Part shown: positions 38,040 to 48,267 of the stretch, one piece after another
How positions within the stretch are numbered: the first letter of the stretch is position 1
Layout of the letters: every line of letters begins with the position of its first letter
Assembly (NCBI RefSeq): GCF_000876655.1
Contig: NZ_JYCN01000014.1
Coordinates: forward strand, 1-64,000
Length of the DNA stretch: 64,000 nucleotides
Direction of reading: 5' to 3'
DNA from: Arthrobacter sp. SPG23
GTDB lineage: Bacteria > Actinomycetota > Actinomycetes > Actinomycetales > Micrococcaceae
Notes under the pieces: generated by a model
What the model saw: only the letters and a program-made list of their open reading frames with translations
What the model was told of the DNA's origin: nothing
The model's database searches: none
Position numbers and translations under genes: made by a program

Positions 38040-39041
38040 GTGAATCCAGTGACCCATGCACCCCGTCTCCCACTCATTGCAGGACTGCCGCTGGCTGTAG
38101 CCGCCGGACTCGCCATCCCCGTCCAGGGCCGCATAAACGGTGCGCTGGGTGCCCGGTTGAACGATGGCATCGCCGCGGCCGTGGTGAGCTTCACCACGGG
38201 ACTCATCGTGATGGTCCTGGTCTCGCTGGTCCTGCCGCGGGGACGCCGCGGGCTGGCGCAGATCCTGCCCGCCCTGCGGGAACGCCGTTTTCCGCCGGTC
38301 TACGTGATGGCCGGCGGCATCGGGGCCTTCTTCGTCTTTGCGCAGTCCTTCACCGTGGGATTGCTGGGCGTGGCGCTGTTTACCGTGGCCACCGTCACCG
38401 GGCAGACCCTGAGCGGGCTGCTGGTGGACCGGCTCGGCATCGGGCCCGCCGGCAAGAAGTCCGTCACCGGCATCCGCGTCCTGGGCACCGTGCTGACCAT
38501 CGCCGCCGTCGCATGGGCTGTGTCCCCACGGTTCGGCGGCGCGGGTGCCGGCGGAGGGGCGGAGCCGGCCCAGCTGCTCCTGCCGGTTCTCCTGCCTGTT
38601 ATTGCCGGGTTCCTGATGAGTTTCCAGCAGGCAATGAACGGGACCGCCACGGTGCATTACGGCTCACCGATCGCGGCCACGCTGGTGAATTTCATCTCGG
38701 GCGCCATAGTGCTCTGGCTCGCGTGGCTGATCAAGCTGGCTGTGGCCGGGGCAGGCAATGGGCTGCCCCCGGAATGGTGGTACTACCTGGGCGGTCCCAT
38801 GGGCTGCGCATTCATCGGGCTGGGCGCACTGCTGGTCCGGAGCCTGGGCGTACTGGTCACCGGACTGGGCATGATTGCGGGGCAGTTGCTGGGTTCGCTG
38901 GGCCTGGACCTTGCCTTTCCCGCCCCCGGCACTGTGGTGGCCCTGCCCACCGTCCTCGGCACCGTCCTGACCCTCGGCGCGATAGTCCTGGCCACCCTTC
39001 CGTGGCCGCGCGGCGCCCTCAAGCGGCAGCCGGGCCGGTAG
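38040..39041 (+). CDS. DMT superfamily transporter, DUF606/YdcZ type
   Basis: A 333-residue membrane protein with ten predicted helices in two DUF606-like halves. Marks are AIPVQGRINGALG in the first half and FQQAMNGTATVHYGSPIAATLVNF in the second, both typical of YdcZ. Most homologues have one half (about 150 residues); this is the fused form. The start is GTG 38040 or GTG 38049; AAGG at 38037-38040 favours the second. Substrate unknown. Confidence 0.87.
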   Translation: MNPVTHAPRLPLIAGLPLAVAAGLAIPVQGRINGALGARLNDGIAAAVVSFTTGLIVMVLVSLVLPRGRRGLAQILPALRERRFPPVYVMAGGIGAFFVFAQSFTVGLLGVALFTVATVTGQTLSGLLVDRLGIGPAGKKSVTGIRVLGTVLTIAAVAWAVSPRFGGAGAGGGAEPAQLLLPVLLPVIAGFLMSFQQAMNGTATVHYGSPIAATLVNFISGAIVLWLAWLIKLAVAGAGNGLPPEWWYYLGGPMGCAFIGLGALLVRSLGVLVTGLGMIAGQLLGSLGLDLAFPAPGTVVALPTVLGTVLTLGAIVLATLPWPRGALKRQPGR

Positions 39042-39165
39042 GCTAGGACACGCAGCTTCCTGCACATTCTTTCCTTCGTACCGCCCCGCCCGGCACCAGC
39101 CAGGCACAGGGGCCTAGAAACCGCGCGGACCGCACCCAGCGGCCCTGTAGAAATTGGAGTTCCCC

Positions 39166-40551
39166 ATGGCAGCAAAATCCGTTCTCGACCAGGTCATCTC
39201 CCTCTCCAAGAGGAGGGGCTTCGTTTTCCAGGCCGGTGAAATCTACGGTGGCTCCCGTTCTGCCTGGGACTACGGGCCCCTCGGAGCCGAGCTGAAGGAA
39301 AACATCAAGCGCCAGTGGTGGCAGTCCGTGGTCCGCGGCCGCGAGGACGTGGTGGGGCTGGACTCCTCCGTCATCCTTCCCCGCCAGGTCTGGGAAGCCT
39401 CCGGCCACGTGGAGGTCTTCTCCGATCCCCTGGTGGAGTGCCTTTCCTGCCACAAGCGCTACCGGGCCGACCACCTCGAAGAAGAGTACGAGGAAAAGAA
39501 GGGCCGTCCGGCCGAAAACGGCCTGAAGGACATCGCCTGCGCGAACTGCGGCACCCGCGGTGAATGGACCGAGCCCCAGGAATTCTCCGGCCTGCTCAAG
39601 ACCTTCCTCGGCCCGGTGGCCAACGAGGAAGGCATGCACTACCTGCGCCCGGAAACCGCACAGGGCATCTTCGTGAACTTCAACAACGTGCTCACCACCT
39701 CCCGGAAGAAGCCGCCGTTCGGCATCGGCCAGATCGGCAAGTCCTTCCGCAACGAGATCACGCCCGGAAACTTCATCTTCCGCACCCGTGAGTTCGAGCA
39801 GATGGAAATGGAATTCTTCGTGGAGCCGGGCACGGACGAGCAGTGGCACCAGTACTGGATGAAGGAACGCATGGACTGGTACACCGGCCTGGGCCTCAAA
39901 GCCGAAAACCTGCGTTTCTTCGAGCACCCGCTGGAGAAGCTGAGCCACTACTCCAAGGGCACCACGGACATCGAATACCGCTTCGGCTTCCAGGGCTCCG
40001 AGTGGGGCGAGCTGGAAGGCATTGCCAACCGCACGGACTTCGACCTCTCCACGCACTCCAAGGCTTCCGGCCACGACTTGAGCTACTTCAACCAGGCCAC
40101 CAACGAGCGCTACACCCCGTACGTGATCGAACCGGCGGCAGGCCTGACCCGTTCCTTCATGGCGTTCCTCATCGACGCCTACACCGAGGACGAGGCCCCC
40201 AACGCGAAGGGCGGCGTGGACGTCCGTACCGTGCTGAAGCTGGACCCGCGCCTGGCCCCCGTCAAGGCCGCTGTGCTGCCGCTGAGCCGAAACGAGGACC
40301 TGTCCCCGAAGGCGAAGGCCCTGGGCGCCCAGCTCCGCAAGAACTGGAACATCGACTTCGACGACGCCGGCGCCATCGGCCGCCGCTACCGCCGCCAGGA
40401 TGAGATCGGCACCCCGTTCTGCATCACCGTGGACTTCGACACCCTCGAGGACCAGGCCGTGACCATCCGCGAACGCGACACCATGAGCCAGGAACGCGTC
40501 TCCCTGGACAAGGTGGAAGGCTACCTGGCCGCACGGCTGATCGGCGCCTGA
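39166..40551 (+). CDS. glyS: Glycyl-tRNA synthetase (alpha2 type)
   Basis: A 461-residue class II synthetase that charges tRNA-Gly. Motif 1 is in [20 protein letters not shown], motif 2 in [20 protein letters not shown] and motif 3 in the [10 protein letters not shown] region. The C-terminal anticodon-binding domain includes [26 protein letters not shown] pair in the insertion may bind zinc. The start at 39166 follows TTGGAG. A GNAT gene starts 2 bp after the stop. Confidence 0.97.
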   Translation: MAAKSVLDQVISLSKRRGFVFQAGEIYGGSRSAWDYGPLGAELKENIKRQWWQSVVRGREDVVGLDSSVILPRQVWEASGHVEVFSDPLVECLSCHKRYRADHLEEEYEEKKGRPAENGLKDIACANCGTRGEWTEPQEFSGLLKTFLGPVANEEGMHYLRPETAQGIFVNFNNVLTTSRKKPPFGIGQIGKSFRNEITPGNFIFRTREFEQMEMEFFVEPGTDEQWHQYWMKERMDWYTGLGLKAENLRFFEHPLEKLSHYSKGTTDIEYRFGFQGSEWGELEGIANRTDFDLSTHSKASGHDLSYFNQATNERYTPYVIEPAAGLTRSFMAFLIDAYTEDEAPNAKGGVDVRTVLKLDPRLAPVKAAVLPLSRNEDLSPKAKALGAQLRKNWNIDFDDAGAIGRRYRRQDEIGTPFCITVDFDTLEDQAVTIRERDTMSQERVSLDKVEGYLAARLIGA

Positions 40552-40553
40552 GC

Positions 40554-41564
40554 ATGGCCATCGAATACCGCGAATGGCGTGAGGGCGACGACCTTGCACT
40601 GCTCGAACTGTGGGGCGGCCCGGAGACCGAGCAGGCACGGCAGTTCCGCGGCACCCTGGCGCCCTCGGGCAACTCGCCGTGGCGCCGCTGCATCGTGGCC
40701 GAGGACGTCGTCGACGGCGTGGCCATCCCGGTGGCGGCCGCCGTCGTCCACGAAGCCTCCCTCCACCCCGAGCGGCTCTGGGCCTACATCGAGGTGGCAA
40801 AGGACCACCGACGCGCCGGTGTTGGTTCCACGCTGCTGACCATGCTCCGGCACGAGGCGGGCCGGGCGCCGTCGGGCGTGTCCAGGCTGCGGACCAAGGT
40901 GGAACCGGGCACTCCCGGGGCCGCCTTCGCCGAAGCTGCCGGGCTGGTTCCCATCCAGCGCTCACGCCTCGTTGTGGTTGAACCCGGCGCGCTCAAGCTG
41001 CCGGTCTTCGGCGACGGCTCTGAGGCGGCTGCTTCGGAGCAGATCGAAGACCTTGCCACAGGATCGGTCGAACTCAGCGACGTGGTGGGCCGCTACTACA
41101 CGGCTGTTCACGGCTGGGACAGCCCGGGCGAACTGAGCATCGGCACGGTGCAGCGGTTGTTCCTCGATGAACTCAGCGGGGCGCACGGAGCCATTGTGCT
41201 GCGGGCACCGAAGGCCAGCGCGTTCGGCCAGGGCGTCCCGGCCAGCAGGAAGGGCCGGCTCGAGGCGTTTGCCATCAGCTACGCGGAGCTGGCCCCCGCC
41301 GGCGGGAACGCGGCGGCCGACGGCGCAGGCTCTGCGTCGGGGCAGCCCACGGATGTGTTCGTCGGCCATGAGCCGAAGCTGTCCGGGGAGGAGGCCCGCG
41401 CTGCCGTCCGCGACCTGCTGGCGCTCATCGCGTTCCAGCACCCCGTGGTGCTGGAACTGGACGACTCAATGACTGCCCTGCGCGCCGTCGTCGAACCTTT
41501 GCTGGAGGACGGCAAGGCCAGCCTCCGGGGCACCGAAACCCTGGTGGTTTCCGACCCCGCCTAG
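40554..41564 (+). CDS. GNAT family N-acetyltransferase, two-domain
   Basis: A 336-residue protein. The first ~140 residues form a GNAT domain with the acetyl-CoA loop in HRRAGVGSTLLTML (about 83-96) after LWAYIEVAKD. The second half (about 160-330) has no recognised motif but shows alternating strands and helices, perhaps a second degenerate GNAT. It follows glyS by 2 bp and ends at a strong terminator, so it is translated with glyS. Substrate unknown. Confidence 0.83.
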   Translation: MAIEYREWREGDDLALLELWGGPETEQARQFRGTLAPSGNSPWRRCIVAEDVVDGVAIPVAAAVVHEASLHPERLWAYIEVAKDHRRAGVGSTLLTMLRHEAGRAPSGVSRLRTKVEPGTPGAAFAEAAGLVPIQRSRLVVVEPGALKLPVFGDGSEAAASEQIEDLATGSVELSDVVGRYYTAVHGWDSPGELSIGTVQRLFLDELSGAHGAIVLRAPKASAFGQGVPASRKGRLEAFAISYAELAPAGGNAAADGAGSASGQPTDVFVGHEPKLSGEEARAAVRDLLALIAFQHPVVLELDDSMTALRAVVEPLLEDGKASLRGTETLVVSDPA

Positions 41565-41575
41565 GACCCCCAAAC

Positions 41576-41611
41576 GGCAGGCCCGCAGTAGTCCGCTACT
41601 GCGGGCCTGCC
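41576..41611. terminator. Strong terminator after glyS-GNAT
   Basis: Perfect 16-bp arms GGCAGGCCCGCAGTAG (41576-41591) and CTACTGCGGGCCTGCC (41596-41611), 4-base loop. It lies between convergent genes and may stop both. Confidence 0.88.
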
Positions 41612-41614
41612 TGC

Positions 41615-42457
41615 TTAAGCTTTCTGTGGGCCGCGCCGTCCCCCTGGGCGCCGGGGCCCTTCGGCCTGATCCAGCCGCTGGCGTTCCTCTTCCGTGGGGG
41701 CCCCGCCACCCAAATGCGCGGGCATCCACCATGCCCCGGGCCGCGGGGTGAGCGGAAAGTCCTTGATTGCAGTGTCGATCCCGGCCTGCAGGACCATCCT
41801 GAGCTGTTCGGTGGCAGCATCGGCGTCCTGGGCAGGGTCCGGCAAGTCCGCGGGCAGCAGCGGCTCGCCCACATGGATCCGTACCGGCGCGCGCCAGGCG
41901 CGGCGCGGTGAGAACCCGTGGTGCCGGGTCATCAGGCGGTGGCCGCCCCACACCGAGACCGGAATGATCGGCACGCCGGCCTCTGCCGCCATCCGTACGG
42001 CTCCGGTCTTGCAGTGGCGGACCGTGAAGCTGCGGCTCACCCCTGCTTCAGGAAGGATGGCGATGTATTCGCCTTCGCGCAGTTTAGCGACCGCTGCGTC
42101 GTAGGCGCCGCTGCCGGGACCGTAGGGGACCACAACGTGCCCGGCGGCGCTGATGGCAGGACCAGCCAGCCAGTGGTCGGCCGCGCCCTGGGTGACGAGG
42201 TAGCGCATCTCGGCACGGTTGTTCCACCACAGGAGCAGCTCCGCAAAGGCAAAATCCAGGTACCCGAAATGGGTGATGGCAACCACGGCCCCCTCACCCG
42301 GCACCACCCGGCGGGACGGGCCGTTGAGCGGTCCCGGCAACGGCAGGTGTTCGCGGCCCGAGACAATGACGCGGATCAGGAAGAGCCGGCGCAGCGCCAG
42401 CCCGGTGCGGACGATGAAGCGGTAGAAGCGGTCGTTCGGCTGCGGCCGCCATGCCAT
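41615..42457 (-). CDS. Lysophospholipid (1-acylglycerol-3-phosphate) acyltransferase family
   Basis: A 280-residue PlsC-like acyltransferase that attaches acyl chains to lysophosphatidate or related acceptors at the membrane. The catalytic HX4D motif is H63-F-G-Y-L-D68; the second motif is IAILPEAGVSRSFTVR, a variant of the EGTRS loop. The C-terminus is charged (PTEEERQRLDQAEG). It ends a three-gene leftward cluster, 1 bp from the DUF1295 gene. Substrate specificity unknown. Confidence 0.88.
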   Translation of the reverse strand: MAWRPQPNDRFYRFIVRTGLALRRLFLIRVIVSGREHLPLPGPLNGPSRRVVPGEGAVVAITHFGYLDFAFAELLLWWNNRAEMRYLVTQGAADHWLAGPAISAAGHVVVPYGPGSGAYDAAVAKLREGEYIAILPEAGVSRSFTVRHCKTGAVRMAAEAGVPIIPVSVWGGHRLMTRHHGFSPRRAWRAPVRIHVGEPLLPADLPDPAQDADAATEQLRMVLQAGIDTAIKDFPLTPRPGAWWMPAHLGGGAPTEEERQRLDQAEGPRRPGGRRGPQKA

Positions 42458-42458
42458 C

Positions 42459-43277
42459 TCAGCGCCCGCCCGCCGGCCGCCGCGGAGGCCAGGGGATAAA
42501 GCCCGACGTCGACTCGACGTACTCCTTGTACCCTGGCCGGGCGGACATAGCCTTCTCCGTGAGCGGCTTCCCGGTCTTTCCCGCCAGCGCCCAGACCATC
42601 AGCGCGGGGGAGAGGACGGTCAGGATACCGGGCCAGGAGTCGGCGGCAACCAGGAACAGCCCGGTCCAGACGGCGGCATCGCCAAAGTAGTTGGGGTGGC
42701 GGGTGTAACGCCACAGCCCGGTGTTGAGTACCGTTCCCTTGTTGGACGGGTCCTTCTTGAACTGTGCCAGTTGCCAGTCGCCCACCGTTTCGAACACGAA
42801 GCCCACCACCCACAGGACCACTCCCAGGACGGCAACCCAGCCCACCGAGCCGGTGGCGAACATGCCCACCTGAACCGTGAGGGAGACGAAGAACATCACC
42901 AGGCCCTGGGGCAGGTAGACACGGCGCAGAGCGTACACATTGCGGGAACCCGGGGCGTCGCTGAGCATTGCCTCGTAGCGGGGGTCCTCGTGGCCGCCGC
43001 GCGCACGCCAGCCGATGTGGGCCCCGAGGCGGAGGCCCCACACACCCGTCAGCACCAACAGCAGGAGGCGCCGGCCGTCGTCGCCCGTTCCTGCGGAGAG
43101 CAGCCACGAAACCGCGGCGATGGCAGCGAAGCCTGGGCCCCAGGCGACGTCCATGACGGAGTGCCTCCGCTGCGCCACGGCCACGGCGAAGGTCACCGCC
43201 AGGACTGCTGCCACGGCGAGGGCCGTCCACGGCAGGCTCGCCAGGAATTCGTTCAGGGGGAAATCCGCCAGCATCAC
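42459..43277 (-). CDS. DUF1295 (steroid 5-alpha-reductase-like) membrane protein
   Basis: A 272-residue membrane protein with about 6-7 helices. The C-terminal block GLWRYTRHPNYFGDAAVWTGLF is the family signature and resembles the NADPH-binding region of 5-alpha-reductases and ICMT methyltransferases. Members are redox or methyl-transfer enzymes on lipids, mostly uncharacterised. It overlaps the upstream hydrolase gene by 4 bp and is followed by the acyltransferase, suggesting a lipid-related role. Confidence 0.88.
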   Translation of the reverse strand: MMLADFPLNEFLASLPWTALAVAAVLAVTFAVAVAQRRHSVMDVAWGPGFAAIAAVSWLLSAGTGDDGRRLLLLVLTGVWGLRLGAHIGWRARGGHEDPRYEAMLSDAPGSRNVYALRRVYLPQGLVMFFVSLTVQVGMFATGSVGWVAVLGVVLWVVGFVFETVGDWQLAQFKKDPSNKGTVLNTGLWRYTRHPNYFGDAAVWTGLFLVAADSWPGILTVLSPALMVWALAGKTGKPLTEKAMSARPGYKEYVESTSGFIPWPPRRPAGGR

Positions 43278-44005
43278 AGCACCACCGGGGCGCCGGGGGC
43301 GGTTGCCGGCAACAGGGCGTCAAACCGTCCGCGGCCGCTTTCCAGCTCCACACCGGCGGATTCGGCGAAGGCCTTGAGGACAAAGCCGGTGGCCAGGGTG
43401 TGCCACAGCCGGACCTTACGGAACATAAAATGGCCTGCCCCGGCCAGCGACACATAGCGCAGCTCCTTGGCCCGGGCGGTGGCGCGCTGGGCAAATTTCC
43501 AGGATTCGGCGGGACTCGTCCAGCGGTCCGTGGAGCCGTGCACAATGAGCACCCGGCGCCCTGCCACGTTCTCCGCCGGTGTCTCGGCACTCAGCCACGG
43601 GGCCAGGGCCACCACCGCATCCACCTGGGCATCGTCGGCGGCGCAAAGGGCGGTGAGCCCGCCCATGGAGTGCCCCAGCAGGTACACGGGCACGCCCGGG
43701 TGTTCGTCATGGATCCGGGCGAGCGCCCAGCGGGCATCCTGCAGCGGTGACATGTCCGGGCCGTTCCAGCCGCGCACGCTGTTGCGAAGCGTCCAGACCG
43801 CAAGCCCGTGGCTGCCGCCGGCCCGGTGCAGGTGCTTCGCGAACGGCACCATCCGGGCCGGGCTCAAGTGGCGGGCCTCAACGGGCTCGTAGCTGTGCGA
43901 GCGGCCGCCATGCAGCACGAGTGCCACGCCGCGGGTCTCTCCCGCCGCCTCGCGCACCGTCAGTACGGGCTTGGTGCTTGCGTCGTCATTCCTGCGATTA
44001 CCCAT
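43274..44005 (-). CDS. Alpha/beta hydrolase
   Basis: A 243-residue hydrolase with oxyanion segment LVLHGGRSHSYEPVEA, nucleophile S113 in YLLGHSMGGLTAL, acid D in HGSTDRWTSPAES and catalytic histidine in LAGAGHFMF. It resembles lysophospholipase/monoacylglycerol-lipase types. First gene of the leftward cluster with the DUF1295 protein and the acyltransferase; the combination points to acyl-lipid turnover, which is inference. Confidence 0.87.
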   Translation of the reverse strand: MGNRRNDDASTKPVLTVREAAGETRGVALVLHGGRSHSYEPVEARHLSPARMVPFAKHLHRAGGSHGLAVWTLRNSVRGWNGPDMSPLQDARWALARIHDEHPGVPVYLLGHSMGGLTALCAADDAQVDAVVALAPWLSAETPAENVAGRRVLIVHGSTDRWTSPAESWKFAQRATARAKELRYVSLAGAGHFMFRKVRLWHTLATGFVLKAFAESAGVELESGRGRFDALLPATAPGAPVVL

Positions 44006-44211
44006 GCGGGGCCTCCAGACTCCTCGTCCTACAGTTATAAACCCAAGGGTTCCCGTGTTTAGTTCCGGTGTTCATTTCCGGCGCGGCCGGGGGTGCACGG
44101 GCACCCGACAACAGGGCTTCCACCTGACATTCGGAGCCGCCGCTGGTGAAGATGGGCGACCGGAGGGGCCGGTGGTTCCGCGTAAAGTTCTGGCATGAGG
44201 TTTTTCTGCTG

Positions 44212-45699
44212 ATGGGTGCCGGACACTCGCACGGTCACACGGACCAATCGGAGCCGACACCCCGGGCTCTCGCTGCGCGTAAGCGGGCCAACTGGCTTCT
44301 CGCGGCAGTGCTGGTTCCGCTGACCCTCCTGACACTGGCGGCCATGGCCATGATGTGGCCGTCCGGGAACAAGGAGGACCTGAAGCTGGCCAGCCCGTAC
44401 GCCGCCGCCCCCGGCGTGACCTTCGACACCGGCAAGATCCAGCGGGTGGTGGTGGAAAGCTGCATCCAGGGAAACACCGGCCAAAACCCGGCCGCCCAGC
44501 CCGGCACGGGCCAGGACACCGGCCAGGGCGCCACGCAGCCGGGGAGTGAGTGCACCTTCGCCTTTACCGAGCCGGACAAGGGCGGCAACCCGGTCAAAGT
44601 GGTGATCAACCCGGACGTGGTGAAGTCCCACGGCGTCAAAGTGGGGGATAACATCCGCTACCTGAACCTCTCCAACGCGCAGGGCGCGTCCGCAGGGCAG
44701 GGCGCGCCCGCCTACATCTTCGTGGACTTCGTCCGCACGCTGCCCATCATCCTGCTGGCAGTCCTTTACGCGGCCGTGGTGATCGCCGTGGCGCGCTGGC
44801 GCGGGCTGCGGGCACTGATCGGACTGGTGGGCGCCTACGCGGTGCTGGTGACGTTCATGCTACCCGGGCTGGTGGAAGGAAAACCGCCCCTGCTGCTGGC
44901 GCTGGTGGGATCCACCGTGATCATGATCGGTGTCCTCTACTTCGCGCACGGCTTCTCGGCGCGAACCTCCACGGCGCTGCTGGGCACCATGTTCGGCCTG
45001 GGCATCACGGCCCTCCTGGCGGCCTGGGCCACCGACGCAGCAAACCTGGCCGGCGTGGGCAGCCACGATGCCGCCACGCTGGCGAACATTTCGGACAACA
45101 TCTCCATCTCCGGCATCATCCTCTGCGGCCTGATCATTTCCGGGCTCGGCGTCCTGAACGACGTCACCATCACCCAGTCCTCGGCGGTGTGGGAACTGTA
45201 CGAACTTGCGCCGGAGACCAGCGCCCGCCAGCTCTTCTCCTCGGCCATGCGGATCGGCCGCGACCATATCGCCTCCACCGTCTACACCATCGCCTTTGCC
45301 TACGCAGGGGCGGCGCTGCCCATCCTCATCATCGTGATGCTGTACGACCGCCCGCTCGGCGAGGCCCTGACCAGTGCTGAACTGTCCGAGGAAGTCATCA
45401 GGACCCTCGTCGGTTCGGTGGGGCTGGTGCTGGCCATCCCCGTCACCACGCTGATCGCGGTGCTGGTGGTCAAGGCCACCGGGATCAGGCCCGCTAACGG
45501 AGCGGGAACGGCCGGTTCCGTGCCCGGCCGGCCGCCGGTAACGCCCGACGACGTCGCGGACACCGGCGCGCTCGCGGCGGCAGCGGCGGTTTCCCGCGGC
45601 GGGCGGACGCGCCCCGCCGGTTCCCCCGCGTCCCGTGAGCCCGGGCGGGAACCACTGCCCGGCAGCCGCCGGGCACGGCGGGCCGCAGAAGGGGAGTAA
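44212..45699 (+). CDS. YibE/F family membrane protein
   Basis: A 495-residue protein with an N-terminal helix (about 27-47), an extracytoplasmic region (about 50-170, containing a Gly/Gln/Thr-rich stretch) and about seven further helices. The block HGFSARTSTALLGTMFGLG and NDVTITQSSAVWELYEL are YibE/F family signatures. The C-terminal ~70 residues are Arg/Pro-rich and probably cytoplasmic. The start at 44212 begins the short histidine-rich leader MGAGHSHGHTD; a start at 44146 would add 22 residues. Function unknown. Confidence 0.85.
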   Translation: MGAGHSHGHTDQSEPTPRALAARKRANWLLAAVLVPLTLLTLAAMAMMWPSGNKEDLKLASPYAAAPGVTFDTGKIQRVVVESCIQGNTGQNPAAQPGTGQDTGQGATQPGSECTFAFTEPDKGGNPVKVVINPDVVKSHGVKVGDNIRYLNLSNAQGASAGQGAPAYIFVDFVRTLPIILLAVLYAAVVIAVARWRGLRALIGLVGAYAVLVTFMLPGLVEGKPPLLLALVGSTVIMIGVLYFAHGFSARTSTALLGTMFGLGITALLAAWATDAANLAGVGSHDAATLANISDNISISGIILCGLIISGLGVLNDVTITQSSAVWELYELAPETSARQLFSSAMRIGRDHIASTVYTIAFAYAGAALPILIIVMLYDRPLGEALTSAELSEEVIRTLVGSVGLVLAIPVTTLIAVLVVKATGIRPANGAGTAGSVPGRPPVTPDDVADTGALAAAAAVSRGGRTRPAGSPASREPGREPLPGSRRARRAAEGE

Positions 45700-45777
45700 T
45701 GCGGGCCGGGCGACGCCGCAGGAGCAGCGTTCCGGCAGCCGGCTCGCCGATTTGCCCGGCTTTGAGACAATGAACGG

Positions 45778-46959
45778 GTGACTGTTGTAGCAACGCCTCC
45801 CGCCCCCAAGCTGGAACTCCCGCCCCTGAAGCTGGGCCCCATCACGGTGGACACTCCCGTGATCCTGGCGCCCATGGCGGGCATTACCAACTCCGCCTTC
45901 CGCAGGCTGTGCCGCGAATACGGCGGCGGCCTGTACGTTGCGGAGATGGTCACCTCGCGTGCGCTGGTGGAGCGAACCCCCGAATCCCTGCGGATCATCT
46001 CCCACGACCCCGACGAAAAAGTGCGTTCCGTCCAGCTCTACGGCGTGGACCCCGTGACCGTTGGCCAGGCCGTCAGGATGCTCGTCGACGAGGACCGGGC
46101 GGACCACATCGACCTCAACTTCGGCTGCCCCGTGCCCAAGGTGACGCGCCGCGGCGGCGGCTCCGCCCTGCCGTGGAAGATCGACCTCTTCACCTCCATC
46201 GTGCAGACGGCCGTCCGGGAAGCCTCCAAAGGCGGCATCCCGCTGACCATCAAGATGCGCAAGGGCATCGACGAGGACCACCTGACGTACCTCGACGCCG
46301 GGCGGATCGCCCGCGATTCCGGAGTTGCCGCCGTCGCGCTCCACGGCCGCACCGCCTCGCAGTTCTACTCCGGCCAGGCGGACTGGTCAGCCATCGCACG
46401 GCTGCGTGAGGCGCTGCCGGACGTTCCCGTGCTGGGCAACGGCGACATCTGGTCCGCCGAAGACGCCGTGCGGATGGTCCGGGAAACCGGCGTGGACGGC
46501 GTGGTGGTGGGCCGCGGCTGCCAGGGACGCCCGTGGCTGTTCGGCGACCTGCAGGCCGCGTTCGAAGGCAGCGACAAACGCCACAAGCCCAACCTGCGGC
46601 AAGTGGCCGAAGGTGTATACCGCCATGCGGAGCTCATGGTCGAAACCTTTGGCAACGATGAAGGCAAAGCACTCCGCGAGATCCGCAAGCACATGGCCTG
46701 GTACTTCAAGGGCTACGTGGTGGGCAGCGAACTGCGGACGCGGCTGGCCATGGTGACCAGCCTTCAGGTCCTGCGCGAAACGCTGGCCGAACTGGACCAG
46801 GACTCTCCGTACCCCGGCGTCGATGCTGAGGGCCCCCGCGGACGTGCCGGTTCCCCCAAGAAGCCCGCCCTGCCCAAGGACTGGCTGCTCAGCCGGCAGA
46901 TGGACGCTGACCAGACACGCGACATCGCCGCCGCGGAACTGGACGTGTCAGGTGGCTGA
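45778..46959 (+). CDS. dusB: tRNA-dihydrouridine synthase
   Basis: A 393-residue FMN enzyme that reduces uridine to dihydrouridine in tRNA. The FMN-binding entrance is LAPMAGITNSAFR, the catalytic cysteine C117 is in LNFGCPVPKVTRRG, and KMRKG, LHGRTASQFY and GNGDIWSAED line the flavin site. The GTG start at 45778 fits family length. Its end overlaps dgt by 8 bp, so the two genes are translationally coupled. Confidence 0.95.
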   Translation: MTVVATPPAPKLELPPLKLGPITVDTPVILAPMAGITNSAFRRLCREYGGGLYVAEMVTSRALVERTPESLRIISHDPDEKVRSVQLYGVDPVTVGQAVRMLVDEDRADHIDLNFGCPVPKVTRRGGGSALPWKIDLFTSIVQTAVREASKGGIPLTIKMRKGIDEDHLTYLDAGRIARDSGVAAVALHGRTASQFYSGQADWSAIARLREALPDVPVLGNGDIWSAEDAVRMVRETGVDGVVVGRGCQGRPWLFGDLQAAFEGSDKRHKPNLRQVAEGVYRHAELMVETFGNDEGKALREIRKHMAWYFKGYVVGSELRTRLAMVTSLQVLRETLAELDQDSPYPGVDAEGPRGRAGSPKKPALPKDWLLSRQMDADQTRDIAAAELDVSGG

Positions 46960-48241
46960 AACCCGGACCACGGCCCCCGTGCTGCCGGGCTACGAGGCCC
47001 ATGACTCCGCCCGCTGGGTGGAGGAACCGCCCAAAACCACCTACCGCTCCGACTTCGAACGGGACCGGGCACGGGTCCTGCACTCCTCGGCGCTGCGCCG
47101 GCTTGGGGCAAAAACCCAGGTGGTTGCACCGGACACGGACGACTTCGTCCGGACCAGGCTCACGCACAGCCTCGAAGTGGCCCAGGTGGGCCGCGAACTG
47201 GGCCGGGCGCTGGGCTGCGATCCCGACGTTGTGGACACTGCCTGCCTCAGCCATGACCTTGGCCACCCGCCCTTCGGGCACAACGGCGAGTCCGCCCTGA
47301 ACGAGATGGCGCACGCCATCGGCGGCTTTGAGGGCAACGCCCAGACCCTCCGGTTGCTGACCCGGCTGGAGCCCAAGGTGCTGGCCGCGGACGGAACCCC
47401 GGCCGGGCTGAACCTCACCCGGGCCAGCCTTGACGCCGCTGCCAAGTACCCGTGGTCGGCGTTGAATGCCCCGGTGATCCACGGCCAGCGGACCAGCAAG
47501 TTCGGCGCCTATGAGGATGACCTGCCCATCTTTGACTGGATCCGGGAGGGAGCGCCGGAGCGCAGGTCCTGCCTGGAGGCGCAGGTCATGGACCTCGCGG
47601 ACGACATCTCCTACTCGGTGCACGACGTCGAGGATGCCATCGTGGCGGGCCACTTCCAGCTCCGCTGGATGGACAACCCGGACCACCGCGCCCGCGTGGT
47701 GGGCTACGCCAGGCAGTGGTACCTGCCGCACAACGATCCCGCTGCCATCGATGCCGCGCTGGCCCGGCTGGAGGCCACGGACGTCTGGGTCCGCGAGGCC
47801 GACGGCAGCCGCAAGGCGATGGCCGCGCTGAAAAACATGACCAGCCAGTTGATCGGCAGGTTCTGCCAGAGCGCACTGGAGACAACGCGGGCCGTCTACG
47901 GCCCCGAAGACCTCACCCGGTACAACGCCGAGCTGATGGTGCCGGATGAAACGGTCATGGAAATCGCCGTCATGAAGGGCCTTGCCACCACGTTCGTGAT
48001 GACCACCGAACACCGCCAGCCCATCTACGAACGCCAGCGCGAAGTCCTGCACGCCCTGGTGACGGCGCTGAACGCCACCGGGGACCGCCACCTTGAGCCG
48101 ATGTTCGCTGCCGACTGGCGGGACGCGGCCGACGACGGCGCGCGTCTTCGCGTCGTCATCGACCAGGTCGCCTCACTCACCGACGGTTCAGCTTTGGCGA
48201 TGTACGAACGGTTGGTCGGCAGCCTGCCGTCGCTGTGGTGA
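46952..48241 (+). CDS. dgt: Deoxyguanosinetriphosphate triphosphohydrolase-like protein
   Basis: A 429-residue HD-domain dNTPase that releases triphosphate from dNTPs. HD motif residues are H72 (RLTHSLEVAQ), H101-D102 (CLSHDLGHPPFGH) and the more distal D in DLADDISYSVHDVED. Family length is normal. GTG start at 46952 inside the dusB end, with an AGG site. The next operon begins 102 bp downstream behind its own promoter. Confidence 0.94.
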   Translation: MAETRTTAPVLPGYEAHDSARWVEEPPKTTYRSDFERDRARVLHSSALRRLGAKTQVVAPDTDDFVRTRLTHSLEVAQVGRELGRALGCDPDVVDTACLSHDLGHPPFGHNGESALNEMAHAIGGFEGNAQTLRLLTRLEPKVLAADGTPAGLNLTRASLDAAAKYPWSALNAPVIHGQRTSKFGAYEDDLPIFDWIREGAPERRSCLEAQVMDLADDISYSVHDVEDAIVAGHFQLRWMDNPDHRARVVGYARQWYLPHNDPAAIDAALARLEATDVWVREADGSRKAMAALKNMTSQLIGRFCQSALETTRAVYGPEDLTRYNAELMVPDETVMEIAVMKGLATTFVMTTEHRQPIYERQREVLHALVTALNATGDRHLEPMFAADWRDAADDGARLRVVIDQVASLTDGSALAMYERLVGSLPSLW

Positions 48242-48267
48242 GGCCGATCAACAGCTGGTTCTAAGAA

